Assembly (NCBI RefSeq): GCF_052065695.1 | Contig: NZ_JBQHTM010000001.1 | Span: 103,044-167,043, forward strand | Length of the DNA: 64,000 nucleotides | Source of the DNA: Intestinimonas sp052065695 | GTDB taxonomy: Bacteria > Bacillota > Clostridia > Oscillospirales > Oscillospiraceae | Direction: 5' to 3' | Shown: in pieces, positions 19,491 through 26,717 of the stretch | How the letters are laid out: each line of letters begins with the position of its first letter | Position numbering within the stretch: position 1 is the stretch's first letter | Program-made: the position numbers and the translations under genes | Notes under the pieces: model-generated | What the model was told of the DNA's origin: nothing | The model's database searches: none | Seen by the model: only the letters and a program-made list of their open reading frames with translations

Positions 19491-19877
19491 ATGGAAAAAC
19501 AGACATTTCTGGGGCTGCTGGAGGCATCCGGCATCCAGGTCCGGCAGGCGCTGGACCGTTTCATGGGCAATGAGGACCTGTACCTCTCATTCCTGGCAAA
19601 GCTACCGGGACAGCTGCATTTTGAAGACATCCTCCGGGCACTGGGGGAGGAGGACGAGGAGGCATTCTATCTCGGCGTCCACAACCTGAAGGGCCTGGCG
19701 GGCAACCTGGGCCTCACGCCCATTCACGACTGTGCCCAGGCCATCCTGGTGGAGTTCCGGGCGTCCCGGTTCCAACACAGGAACAAGCTGACCGCGCTCA
19801 CCTGGGAGGCCAAGCGGGAGAGCGAGCACGTCGCGGCGCTGATTGAAGGATATTTTGGAGAGGGGGCCCGGGCATGA
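19491..19877 (+). CDS. HPt domain protein (orphan phosphotransfer)
   Basis: 128 residues. The block VHNLKGLAGNLGL places the phosphorylatable histidine at residue 64 inside a four-helix HPt domain, which covers the whole protein. HPt proteins relay phosphate between receiver domains. No hybrid kinase is encoded nearby; its only neighbour partner is the response regulator that starts four bases before its stop (ATGA overlap), so the two are coupled. Which kinase feeds it cannot be seen here. Confidence 0.85.
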   Translation: MEKQTFLGLLEASGIQVRQALDRFMGNEDLYLSFLAKLPGQLHFEDILRALGEEDEEAFYLGVHNLKGLAGNLGLTPIHDCAQAILVEFRASRFQHRNKLTALTWEAKRESEHVAALIEGYFGEGARA

Positions 19878-20941
19878 TACGGGACACACTGCTGGTGATC
19901 GACGATTCCGAGCTGGATCTGGCCATTTTAAATGAGATCTTCAAGCATCATTTTCGGATGGAGTGCGTGCTGGATGCCCACCGGGGGCTTACATACCTCA
20001 AACACGACCGGGACCGTATCTGTGCTGTGCTGCTGGACATCTGTCTGGGCCGGCGGGGGGCTGGCTTCACCGTCCTCCACCAGCTCCAGCTGGACCGGGA
20101 CACGGCAGAATTGCCGGTGATCCTCATCACCACTGACGCCAATGAGAAGGATGTGCGTTCCAGTGTAGAGCGGGGGGCGGCGGACTTTCTGGTAAAGCCG
20201 GTGGACCCCCACACGGTCCAGGAGCGAGTGTGCGATGTAGTGCGGAAGTCCTGGCCGCCCAAGTCCACCATTCTGGACCATCCCAAGGAGGAGGAGAACT
20301 CACGACCGGCCGATGTACCTGGACGGGGTCTCCTGCTCTCCGACCTGACCTTGGAGGAGTCGGAGGTGTTGGCTCGGCGTTGGTTCGGGAAACTGGAGCG
20401 GTTCTGCCGGTTCCGCCCCATTCTGGACCCGGCGCGCTGCCGCCAGCTTGGGGCGCTCACCGCCTGCCTGGCCAAGGCATATGCCGAGGCACACCCGGAG
20501 GGGCCCTTGACCACTTTTGACGCCGCTCTCATCGGCATGGCGGCGCCCTTCTGCGACATCGGTATGCTGGGCTTGCCCGATCCGGAGAGCCCTCAGGAGG
20601 AGGGAGACCCCCGCCACACCGTCCTGGGCCATGAGCTCCTCACGGCGGAAGAGGATGTGCCCCTGCTCCGATATGGGGCGGAGATCGCGCTCTGGCACCA
20701 CAGGAACGCCGATGGGTCCGGCTGGCCTCAGGATACGGAGGGCGATGCGCCGCTGAGCGCCATGCTGGTGCATACCGCCCTGCGGCTCCAGCACTATCTC
20801 CACTACTACCAGGGCTACGAAGATGCGCTGGACCGAGGTATCCGCACCATGGCGGGCGAAGTGGGGAGCGTCATTACCGGAGAGATGTATGAGCTTCTAA
20901 ATGGGGAGCGGCAGCAGCTGCGTGCGGCCCTGGGGCGGTGA
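19874..20941 (+). CDS. Response regulator with degenerate HD-GYP-like output domain
   Basis: 355 residues. The receiver (1-125) is intact, with the acidic pair near 10-11, phospho-acceptor D55 and K108 in LVKPVD. The C-terminal half follows the HD-GYP layout: FCDIGMLGLPD where active enzymes have H-D-I-G-K-I-G-I-P-D, then HTVLGHELL, then WHHRNADGSGWPQ in place of H-H-E-x-x-D-G-S-G-Y-P. The first metal-ligand His is Cys, Tyr of GYP is Trp, and the later D-x-x-D-A block is absent. It is therefore probably not a c-di-GMP phosphodiesterase. It may instead be a signalling or binding module working with the HPt protein. Confidence 0.85.
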   Translation: MIRDTLLVIDDSELDLAILNEIFKHHFRMECVLDAHRGLTYLKHDRDRICAVLLDICLGRRGAGFTVLHQLQLDRDTAELPVILITTDANEKDVRSSVERGAADFLVKPVDPHTVQERVCDVVRKSWPPKSTILDHPKEEENSRPADVPGRGLLLSDLTLEESEVLARRWFGKLERFCRFRPILDPARCRQLGALTACLAKAYAEAHPEGPLTTFDAALIGMAAPFCDIGMLGLPDPESPQEEGDPRHTVLGHELLTAEEDVPLLRYGAEIALWHHRNADGSGWPQDTEGDAPLSAMLVHTALRLQHYLHYYQGYEDALDRGIRTMAGEVGSVITGEMYELLNGERQQLRAALGR

Positions 20942-20962
20942 TGCCCAAACTGCGGAAAAGCG

Positions 20963-21001
20963 AAGGCGCCCGGACCGATCCAATCGGTTCGGGCGCCTTT
21001 T
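20963..21001 (+). terminator. Terminator after the response regulator
   Basis: AAGGCGCCCGGACCGAT at 20963-20979 pairs with ATCGGTTCGGGCGCCTT (one G-T pair), followed by TTTTG. It ends the spoVT-thpR-HPt-regulator run. Confidence 0.9.
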
Positions 21002-21029
21002 GTCTATCGTGGGAGATACATTGGCTCAG

Positions 21030-21070
21030 AACACAACACAACCCCCCGGCCATCCAACGTGACCGGGGGG
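21030..21070 (-). terminator. Terminator of the minus-strand RNA gene
   Basis: Read on the minus strand, CCCCCCGG (21070-21063) pairs with CCGGGGGG (21049-21042) and is followed by TTGTGTTGTGT. It ends the non-coding transcript that starts near 21407. Confidence 0.75.
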
Positions 21071-21407
21071 CTACAGCTGATTCTGAATTTCTACCAAATT
21101 GTGTACCTCTGACTTTCTACGGATTTTTAACGCGCTCAAAATCCATCGCTCTGGAAAAAGACCTTTGCTGTGCAGTTACCACTCGAACAAGCTGTGACAC
21201 ATTCGGTTCCGTCGTCTGCGATATTTCGCTTGAGGTTTGCCGTGTGCATTCTCACTTCAGTGAGCTTTGTTGGGGAACTTGCTGCGTAGGGGACTTTTTC
21301 TTTCTGCTGGAATCTTCAACGCGGTGGGCGCCACCTAGGTTTGACACCCGGGATAAGGACCCTTGCCTGGTACCGATCAGTACATCGGACTCACCTCATC
21401 CTTTCTG
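21035..21407 (-). ncRNA. Putative structured non-coding RNA (unassigned)
   Basis: About 370 bases between a near-consensus promoter (21413-21441) and a terminator (21030-21070), with no plausible protein on either strand. It is visibly less GC-rich than its neighbours. On the minus strand it can form several hairpins: CCGAT/ATCGG near the 5' end (21389-21374), GGTGG/CCACC with a three-base loop, CTCACT/AGTGAG near 21260, and GGATTTT/AAAATCC near 21120-21145. I looked for the signatures of RNase P RNA, tmRNA, SRP RNA and 6S RNA and saw none of them. The length and isolated promoter suggest an abundant stable RNA, but the family is unknown. Confidence 0.55.
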
Positions 21408-21412
21408 GCTAT

Positions 21413-21441
21413 ATAGTACAATATAGATGGAGAAATGTCAA
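21413..21441 (-). promoter_or_regulatory. Strong sigma-A promoter (minus strand)
   Basis: On the minus strand TTGACA (21441-21436), a 17-base spacer and TACTAT (21418-21413). This is one of the best promoters in the window. It points into the 370-base non-coding stretch and not toward a protein gene. Confidence 0.75.
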
Positions 21442-21510
21442 TAGGTTTTGTGAAAAAACGTATAAAATTTTATAAAGAAGGTCACTGCCCGTTATGGGCA
21501 AGAGGCAGGA

Positions 21511-21606
21511 GCGTACAGAACCTTTGTGATCCACATCCTCAACCAGCAGAATGCCATAGGGCAGGGGACCGCCACCCGGCTGGACGGAAAAATGAGGTGC
21601 GCTTAA
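21511..21606 (+). pseudogene. Possible remnant of a small conserved protein gene
   Basis: One plus-strand frame reads YRTFVIHILNQQNAIGQG and then a short tail to TAA at 21604-21606. It resembles the core F-V-V-x-V-x-x-x-Q-N-A-T-W-Q-G-T of short clostridial proteins of unknown function. There is no start codon in frame nearby, W is replaced by G, and the usual continuation (F-R-S-A-L-E-L) is missing. I read it as a decayed fragment. The remaining sequence from 21442 to 21727 shows nothing else I can support. Confidence 0.3.
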
Positions 21607-21727
21607 ATACCATGGTGACAATGTCACGGTAAGGCATTGAAAAACCTGATAGGCTATAAAATCAGAATGAAGCGTATTCCCAGTTTAGGCCGCCGGAGGA
21701 AGCCCGGCGGCGGAAAGGCGGTCATGG

Positions 21728-21940
21728 ATGGAAAAGACGGAGAGAAAACGCCGCAGGGCCTTTGTGTCCACGGGGGACTGTGTGGCCTGCGGCTGCTGCG
21801 TCAAGGTGTGCCCCTTTGGGGCCATCGCCGTGGTGAAGGGCATCGCGGCCCGGGTGGACGAGGGGCGCTGCGTGGGCTGCGGCAAGTGCGCCAAGGAGTG
21901 CCCCGCCACCGTCATTGAGATCCGGGAGGTGGGGGCATGA
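21728..21940 (+). CDS. 2[4Fe-4S] ferredoxin
   Basis: 70 residues with two complete cluster motifs, CVACGCCVKVCP and CVGCGKCAKECP. Such ferredoxins carry low-potential electrons in the cytoplasm. The ATG at 21728 gives a normal length; GGCGGAAAGGCGG lies upstream. The stop overlaps the next gene (ATGA), a membrane polyferredoxin, so the pair probably passes electrons to or from the membrane. Confidence 0.93.
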   Translation: MEKTERKRRRAFVSTGDCVACGCCVKVCPFGAIAVVKGIAARVDEGRCVGCGKCAKECPATVIEIREVGA

Positions 21941-22518
21941 AAAAGCACTGGTACGACTATCTGTGGGTCCTGTCCCTGACTTATCTCATTCTGGGATTTT
22001 TCAACATCCTGTTTGCCTGGCTGGGACTGCTGTGCTTTTTTATCCCCCTCCTCATCGCCATCATAGGGGGGAACAAGGGCTACTGTAACCGCTACTGCGG
22101 CCGGGGCCAGCTCTTCTCCCTGGTGGGCGGCCGCTTTGGTCTTTCCAGGCGGAGGGACGTGCCCCGGTGGCTCAAAAGCAAGGCCTTCCGCTACGGTTTT
22201 CTGATCTTTTTCTTCGCGATGTTTTTCCAGATGCTGTGGACAACTTTTCTGGTGTTCAGCGGCGCCCAGGATCTCAGGCAGGTGGTCACCCTGCTGTGGA
22301 CCTTCCGGCTGCCCTGGCACTGGGCCTATTCCGGCGGTGTGACGCCCTGGGTGGCCCAGTTCGCCTTCGGCTTTTACAGCGTCATGCTCACCTCCACGGT
22401 GCTGGGCTTCCTCACCATGATCCTCTTCAAGCCCCGGTCCTGGTGTGTCTACTGCCCCATGGGCACCATGACCCAGCTTATCTGCAAGGTGCGGAACGGA
22501 AACAAGATCGATGTGTGA
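21937..22518 (+). CDS. Membrane 4Fe-4S protein (NapH/CcoG-like)
   Basis: 193 residues with about four membrane segments (12-32, 33-48, 85-110 and 143-168). There are two cysteine clusters, NRYCGRGQ near residue 52 with an adjacent YC, and WCVYCPMGTMTQ near 174-185. C-x-x-C-P sequences facing the cytoplasm are typical of the polyferredoxin NapH/NosR/RdxA group, but the second cluster here has fewer cysteines than a full 4Fe-4S motif. With the ferredoxin and the divergent CcdA-TlpA genes it suggests transmembrane electron transfer. Confidence 0.8.
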   Translation: MKKHWYDYLWVLSLTYLILGFFNILFAWLGLLCFFIPLLIAIIGGNKGYCNRYCGRGQLFSLVGGRFGLSRRRDVPRWLKSKAFRYGFLIFFFAMFFQMLWTTFLVFSGAQDLRQVVTLLWTFRLPWHWAYSGGVTPWVAQFAFGFYSVMLTSTVLGFLTMILFKPRSWCVYCPMGTMTQLICKVRNGNKIDV

Positions 22519-22522
22519 CGGC

Positions 22523-23179
22523 TCAGGCCTGGCTCAGGCGGCGGAGGCGTTCCGGGTCCGTGAGCTCCACGGTGCCCCGGGTGAGGCGGACCATACCCTC
22601 TCCCTGAAAATAGCGGAGCATCCGGGTGACCACCTCCCGGGCGGTGCCCAAGTGGTTGGCGATGCGCTCGTGGGTGAGGTGGAGGGAGGTGGTGCCCTCC
22701 AGCAGGCTCTCCTCCAGCAGGAAGGCGGCCAGCCGGGCGTCAAAGCTCTTCCACATGACCTGCTCCATGAGCCACATGACCTCGGAGAAGCGGCTGCCCA
22801 TGAGGTCGTTGGTGTAGTTGGCCACGGCGGCCGACTCCTCCATGAGAGACTGGTAGATGTCAGAGGGGATCACCCAAAGCTGGGTGTCCTTCTCGGCGGC
22901 GATGGTGACGTCGAACTGGATGTTGCGCAAGAGGCAGGAGGCGGAGAACAGGCAGATGTCCCGTTCGAAGAGACGGTAGAGGGTGATCTCCCGGCCCTGG
23001 TCGGAGAGGATATAGGCCCGCAGCTGGCCGGTGCGTACCGCCAGCAGGCCCTGGCAGTCGCCGCCCTGGTGGAGCAGGACCCCGGCCTTCACCGTCCGCA
23101 GGACGGCCCCGCCGGTGAGCCGCTGCCGCTGTTCCTCTGTGAGTTTCTCCCAGAAGGGAAAGACGTTGGAAAGATCCAT
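22523..23179 (-). CDS. Crp/Fnr family transcriptional regulator
   Basis: 218 residues: a cyclic-nucleotide-binding-type beta barrel (about 20-125) with LLHQGGDCQGLLAVRTGQL, a dimer helix, then a winged helix with THERIANHLGTAREVVTRML near 170-190. No N-terminal cysteine cluster, so it is not an oxygen-sensing Fnr; Cys residues at CLFSASCLL might sense redox state, but this is a guess. I chose ATG at 23179 because it opens directly on the domain. It converges with the ferredoxin pair and diverges from ccdA, so it likely controls one or both. Confidence 0.92.
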   Translation of the reverse strand: MDLSNVFPFWEKLTEEQRQRLTGGAVLRTVKAGVLLHQGGDCQGLLAVRTGQLRAYILSDQGREITLYRLFERDICLFSASCLLRNIQFDVTIAAEKDTQLWVIPSDIYQSLMEESAAVANYTNDLMGSRFSEVMWLMEQVMWKSFDARLAAFLLEESLLEGTTSLHLTHERIANHLGTAREVVTRMLRYFQGEGMVRLTRGTVELTDPERLRRLSQA

Positions 23180-23235
23180 GCCGATACCTCCGCCCGGTTG
23201 AGATCGCCCGGCCCTGCACGGGGAAAATCCGCCCC

Positions 23236-23263
23236 TTGACAGGCGGGACGCTTTTGGTGTAAT
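23236..23263 (+). promoter_or_regulatory. Promoter of the ccdA-tlpA operon
   Basis: TTGACA at 23236-23241, a 16-base spacer and TGTAAT at 23258-23263. It lies about 100 bases before ccdA in the gap divergent from the Crp/Fnr gene. I did not find a clear Fnr box. Confidence 0.5.
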
Positions 23264-23362
23264 GGGTGAACAGCGCCGCCGGACGAAGCCATTGTACCAC
23301 AGATCCGGCCTCGCTGTCATCCCGCCTGTGCGGGAGTGAGACAAGAAAAGGAGCGTGACAAC

Positions 23363-24025
23363 ATGCAGTATCTGATCTCCTTCCTGGAAGGGATCATCAC
23401 CTTCATTTCCCCCTGCCTGCTGCCGATGCTGCCCATCTACATCACCTACTTCGCCGGGGGCGGCGAGCGGACCACCCGCCGGACCCTGGCCGGTGCCGCC
23501 GGCTTTGTACTGGGCTTTACTCTGGTCTTTGTGGCCATGGGCGCCCTGGCCGGGACGGTGGGGGGCTTCCTCAAGGGCCACCAGACCGCGGTGAACGTGA
23601 TCTCCGGCGCGGTGGTCATCCTGTTCGGCCTCAATTACATGGGGGTGCTGAAGCTCCCCTTCTTCCAGGGCGGCGGACACGGCCGGGCGGCGGGGAGCAT
23701 GAACTTCTTCTCCGCCGTGGTCTTCGGCGTCATCTTCTCCCTGGGCTGGACCCCCTGCGTGGGCGCCTTTCTGGGCTCGGCGCTGCTGCTGGCCTCCCAG
23801 CAGGGGCACGTGCTGGAGGGAATGGCCATGCTGCTGGTTTACTCCCTGGGCCTGGGTATCCCCTTCCTGCTCAGCGCCGTGCTTATCGACAAGCTCAAGT
23901 CCACCTTTGACTGGATCAAGCGCAACTACCGCGTCATCAACCTAGTCAGCGGCGCCCTGCTGGTGCTCATCGGCGTGCTCATGGCCACCGGCACCCTGGG
24001 CCGCCTGCTGGAAGTGCTAAGCTGA
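23363..24025 (+). CDS. ccdA: Cytochrome c biogenesis protein CcdA (thiol-disulfide electron carrier)
   Basis: 220 residues and six membrane segments. The two functional prolines and cysteines are in FISPCLLPMLP (near residue 17) and LGWTPCVGAF (near 128), matching CcdA, which moves reducing equivalents from cytoplasmic thioredoxin to extracytoplasmic partners. ATG 23363 with AAAAGGAG upstream is preferred to the longer frame. The TlpA-type protein that follows is the expected partner. Confidence 0.95.
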   Translation: MQYLISFLEGIITFISPCLLPMLPIYITYFAGGGERTTRRTLAGAAGFVLGFTLVFVAMGALAGTVGGFLKGHQTAVNVISGAVVILFGLNYMGVLKLPFFQGGGHGRAAGSMNFFSAVVFGVIFSLGWTPCVGAFLGSALLLASQQGHVLEGMAMLLVYSLGLGIPFLLSAVLIDKLKSTFDWIKRNYRVINLVSGALLVLIGVLMATGTLGRLLEVLS

Positions 24026-24040
24026 GGAGGATACGTCATC

Positions 24041-24652
24041 ATGAAGAAAAAAAGTTCCGTCTGGATCCTGGCGCTGGTGTTCGTCCTCTTCATCGGCGGC
24101 GCATATATTCTCTACGGCCGCCTGAGCGCCGACGCCCGGCCGGACAACCTGTCCGCCCAGACCCCTGCGGAGACCGAAAGTCAGACGCCCCAGGACTCAG
24201 ATGCCCCGGCGGAGACAGAGCCTTCCAAGGTGGAGACTCCCGACTTCACCGTAGAGAACGCCGACGGGGAGGAGGTCAAGTTCTCCGACTATGTGGGCAA
24301 GCCCATCGTGCTCAACTTCTGGGCCAGCTGGTGCTCCCCCTGCAAGAGCGAGATGCCGGAGTTCAATGAGGCTTGGGAGGAGCTGGACGGCGAGGTTCAG
24401 TTTCTCATGGTCAACATGACCGACGGCGCCCGGGAGACGGTGGACACCGCCAAGGAGTACGTGGAGGGGCAGGGCTTCTCCTTTCCGGTCTTTTTTGACA
24501 CCGGGTCGGAGGCGGCCATGGCCTACAGCGCCTACTCGCTGCCCACCACCTATTTCATTGATGCCGAGGGCTATGTAGTGGCCAGGGCGGTGGGGGCCAT
24601 TGATGGGGACACCCTGCAAAAGGGACTGGACCTGATCCATCCCCAGGAATAA
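24041..24652 (+). CDS. TlpA family thiol-disulfide oxidoreductase, membrane-anchored
   Basis: 203 residues. One N-terminal membrane anchor (7-25), a Pro/Thr/Glu-rich linker (30-70), then a thioredoxin fold with the active site WASWCSPCKSEMPE (Cys98 and Cys101) and the cis-proline in YSLPTTYFID. It acts outside the membrane, probably receiving electrons from CcdA to reduce disulfides in exported proteins. It lies 15 bases after ccdA and is followed by a strong terminator. Confidence 0.94.
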   Translation: MKKKSSVWILALVFVLFIGGAYILYGRLSADARPDNLSAQTPAETESQTPQDSDAPAETEPSKVETPDFTVENADGEEVKFSDYVGKPIVLNFWASWCSPCKSEMPEFNEAWEELDGEVQFLMVNMTDGARETVDTAKEYVEGQGFSFPVFFDTGSEAAMAYSAYSLPTTYFIDAEGYVVARAVGAIDGDTLQKGLDLIHPQE

Positions 24653-24667
24653 ATCCATCGGAATCAA

Positions 24668-24711
24668 AGGTAGGCGGACGGCGCATTTTGCGCCGCCCGC
24701 CTACCTTTTTC
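24668..24711 (+). terminator. Terminator after the tlpA-type gene
   Basis: AGGTAGGCGG at 24668-24677 pairs with CCGCCTACCT at 24697-24706, with an inner GGCGC/GCGCC stem and TTTTT after it. Confidence 0.95.
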
Positions 24712-24737
24712 TGTCTCACACAGGTGCGGGGGTGCGG

Positions 24738-24766
24738 TTGTATTTCCAGTGAAAAGCAGGTATAAT
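24738..24766 (+). promoter_or_regulatory. Promoter of the pyrophosphatase gene
   Basis: TTGTAT at 24738-24743, a 17-base spacer and a perfect TATAAT at 24761-24766, about 65 bases before the coding start. Confidence 0.7.
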
Positions 24767-24832
24767 AAACTGGACAACTGTTCCGGGCCGCCCGGCCCGG
24801 CAGAGATTCAGAAAGAAAAGGAGCGTGTCCTC

Positions 24833-25405
24833 ATGTCCAACATCTGGCACGATATCAGCCCTGACCGCATCAAGCCCGAGGACTTTGTGGCCGTCATCGA
24901 GATCCCCAAGGGCAGCAAGAAGAAGTATGAGCTGGATAAGGAGACCGGTCTCATCATCCTGGACCGGGTTCTCCACACCTCTACCCACTACCCCGCCAAC
25001 TACGGCTTCATTCCCCGCACCTACGGCGACGACGGAGACCCGCTGGATGTGCTGGTCCTCTGCTCCGAGGCCATGGACCCCCTGACCCTGGTGCGGGTCT
25101 ATCCCATCGGCTTCATCTCCATGCTGGACGGCGGGAAGAACGACGAGAAGATCATCGCCATCCCCTTCTCCGACCCCACCTACAACAACTACAAGGACAT
25201 CTGGGAGCTGCCTGCCCACATCTTTGACGAGATGGCCCACTTCTTCTCGGTCTACAAGGCGCTGGAGGGGAAGGAGGCCGTAGCCGGCGACGTCAGTGAC
25301 CGGAAGGCCGCCGTGGAGGTCATCCAGCGGGCCATGGACCATTACAGCGAAAGCTTCCTGGGCGTGACCCGAAACTCCGTCGGAAAGCCTAGTTCCAACC
25401 GCTGA
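24833..25405 (+). CDS. ppa: Inorganic pyrophosphatase (class I)
   Basis: 190 residues, cytoplasmic. Class I motifs are in order: VAVIEIPKGSKKKYE, HYPANYGFIPRTYGDDGDPLD (with the catalytic D-x-D-P-x-D) and FSDPTYNNYKD. It hydrolyses pyrophosphate and drives biosynthetic reactions. ATG 24833 is preceded by AAAAGGAG; the longer upstream frame reads through leader sequence. It stands alone behind its own promoter. Confidence 0.96.
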   Translation: MSNIWHDISPDRIKPEDFVAVIEIPKGSKKKYELDKETGLIILDRVLHTSTHYPANYGFIPRTYGDDGDPLDVLVLCSEAMDPLTLVRVYPIGFISMLDGGKNDEKIIAIPFSDPTYNNYKDIWELPAHIFDEMAHFFSVYKALEGKEAVAGDVSDRKAAVEVIQRAMDHYSESFLGVTRNSVGKPSSNR

Positions 25406-25542
25406 GCGGGGCGGTATTTTCATCAAACCTTAAGACTTTTTTCGTTCCCTTTTATACTTTCCTGTGGTAAAATATAGACCATTGACAGGAATACACGCCT
25501 CTTTTTGCCGAAGGGCGGAGGCGGAGAAAGTGAGGACAACGG

Positions 25543-26703
25543 ATGGAGCGGACCTTTGACTGTCTGGTGATCGGCGCGGGCTATGCGGGCACCGTGGCGG
25601 CCCGGGAGCTGGCCGAGCGGGGCGGAAAGCGGGTGCTGGTGCTGGAGCGCCGGGACCATGTGGGCGGCAACGCCTATGACTGCCTGGACAAAAGCGGCGT
25701 GCTCATTCACCAGTATGGGCCCCATATCTTCCACACCGCCAGCAAGCGGGTGTACGACTGGCTCAGCCGGTTTACACAGTGGCGGGACTACCAGCACCGG
25801 GTGCTGGCCAACGTCCACGGCACATACATGCCCGTCCCCTTTAACCTGACCTCCCTCCACATGGCATTCCCGGCTGAGCAGGCCCAGCGGCTGGAGGACA
25901 AGCTCCTCGCTGCCTACGGGGAGGGCGCCCGGGTCACCATTCTGAAGCTGCGGGAGAACGACGACCCGGAGATTCAGGCGGTGGCCGACTACGTGTATGA
26001 AAATGTCTTTGTCCACTACACCATGAAGCAGTGGGGACAGACCCCGGAGGAGATCGACCCGGCCACCACCGCCCGGGTGCCCGTGCTGCTGAGCCGGGAC
26101 GACCGGTATTTCCAGGACCCCTACCAGGGCATGCCCATGGAGGGCTACACCCCCATGTTCCAAAAGATCCTGGACCACCCCAACATCACCGTGGAGCTGG
26201 GGGTGGACGCCCGAGACCGGCTGGCGCTCACCGAGGGCGGCATGAAACTGGACGGCGAGCCCTTCACAGGGACGGTGATCTACACCGGTCAGGTGGACGA
26301 GCTCTTCGGCTTCCGGTACGGCCGTCTGCCCTACCGCACCCTGGACTTCGGCTTCGAGACCCTGGCCATGGACCGGTACCAGCCGGCGGCCACGGTGAAC
26401 TATACAGTGAGCGAGGACTACACCCGTATCACCGAGTACAAGCAGCTCACCGGCCAGGAGCTGCCCGGGGTGACCACCATCATGAAGGAGTACTCCCGCG
26501 CCTATACCGGTACGGCGGGCGAGACCCCCTACTACGCAATTATCAACCCGGAGAACAACGCCCTCTATGAGCAGTATCGGGCCCTGGCCGAGGGCTGCGG
26601 CGACCTCCACCTGCTGGGGCGGCTGGCCGAGTACAAATACTACAACATGGACGCCATCGCCCTCCGTGCTCTGGAGTTGTGCGACGGGCTTTTACAGAAG
26701 TGA
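25543..26703 (+). CDS. glf: UDP-galactopyranose mutase
   Basis: 386 residues. The FAD-binding Rossmann motif GAGYAGTVAARELAE is at 11-25, followed by ERRDHVGGNAYD and QYGPHIFHT, all typical of Glf. The enzyme converts UDP-galactopyranose to UDP-galactofuranose for cell-surface glycans. A GT2 gene starts 14 bases later and is likely to use or extend the same sugar. An extended -10 (TGG-TAAAAT at 25465-25473) lies upstream. Confidence 0.96.
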   Translation: MERTFDCLVIGAGYAGTVAARELAERGGKRVLVLERRDHVGGNAYDCLDKSGVLIHQYGPHIFHTASKRVYDWLSRFTQWRDYQHRVLANVHGTYMPVPFNLTSLHMAFPAEQAQRLEDKLLAAYGEGARVTILKLRENDDPEIQAVADYVYENVFVHYTMKQWGQTPEEIDPATTARVPVLLSRDDRYFQDPYQGMPMEGYTPMFQKILDHPNITVELGVDARDRLALTEGGMKLDGEPFTGTVIYTGQVDELFGFRYGRLPYRTLDFGFETLAMDRYQPAATVNYTVSEDYTRITEYKQLTGQELPGVTTIMKEYSRAYTGTAGETPYYAIINPENNALYEQYRALAEGCGDLHLLGRLAEYKYYNMDAIALRALELCDGLLQK

Positions 26704-26717
26704 CAGGAGCGGATTTT

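Noticed and set aside
21409..21627. Minus-strand frame with a phosphoribosyltransferase-like GILLVEDVD stretch
   Set aside because: The match is short, there is no ribosome site, and it overlaps the RNA promoter and the decayed fragment.
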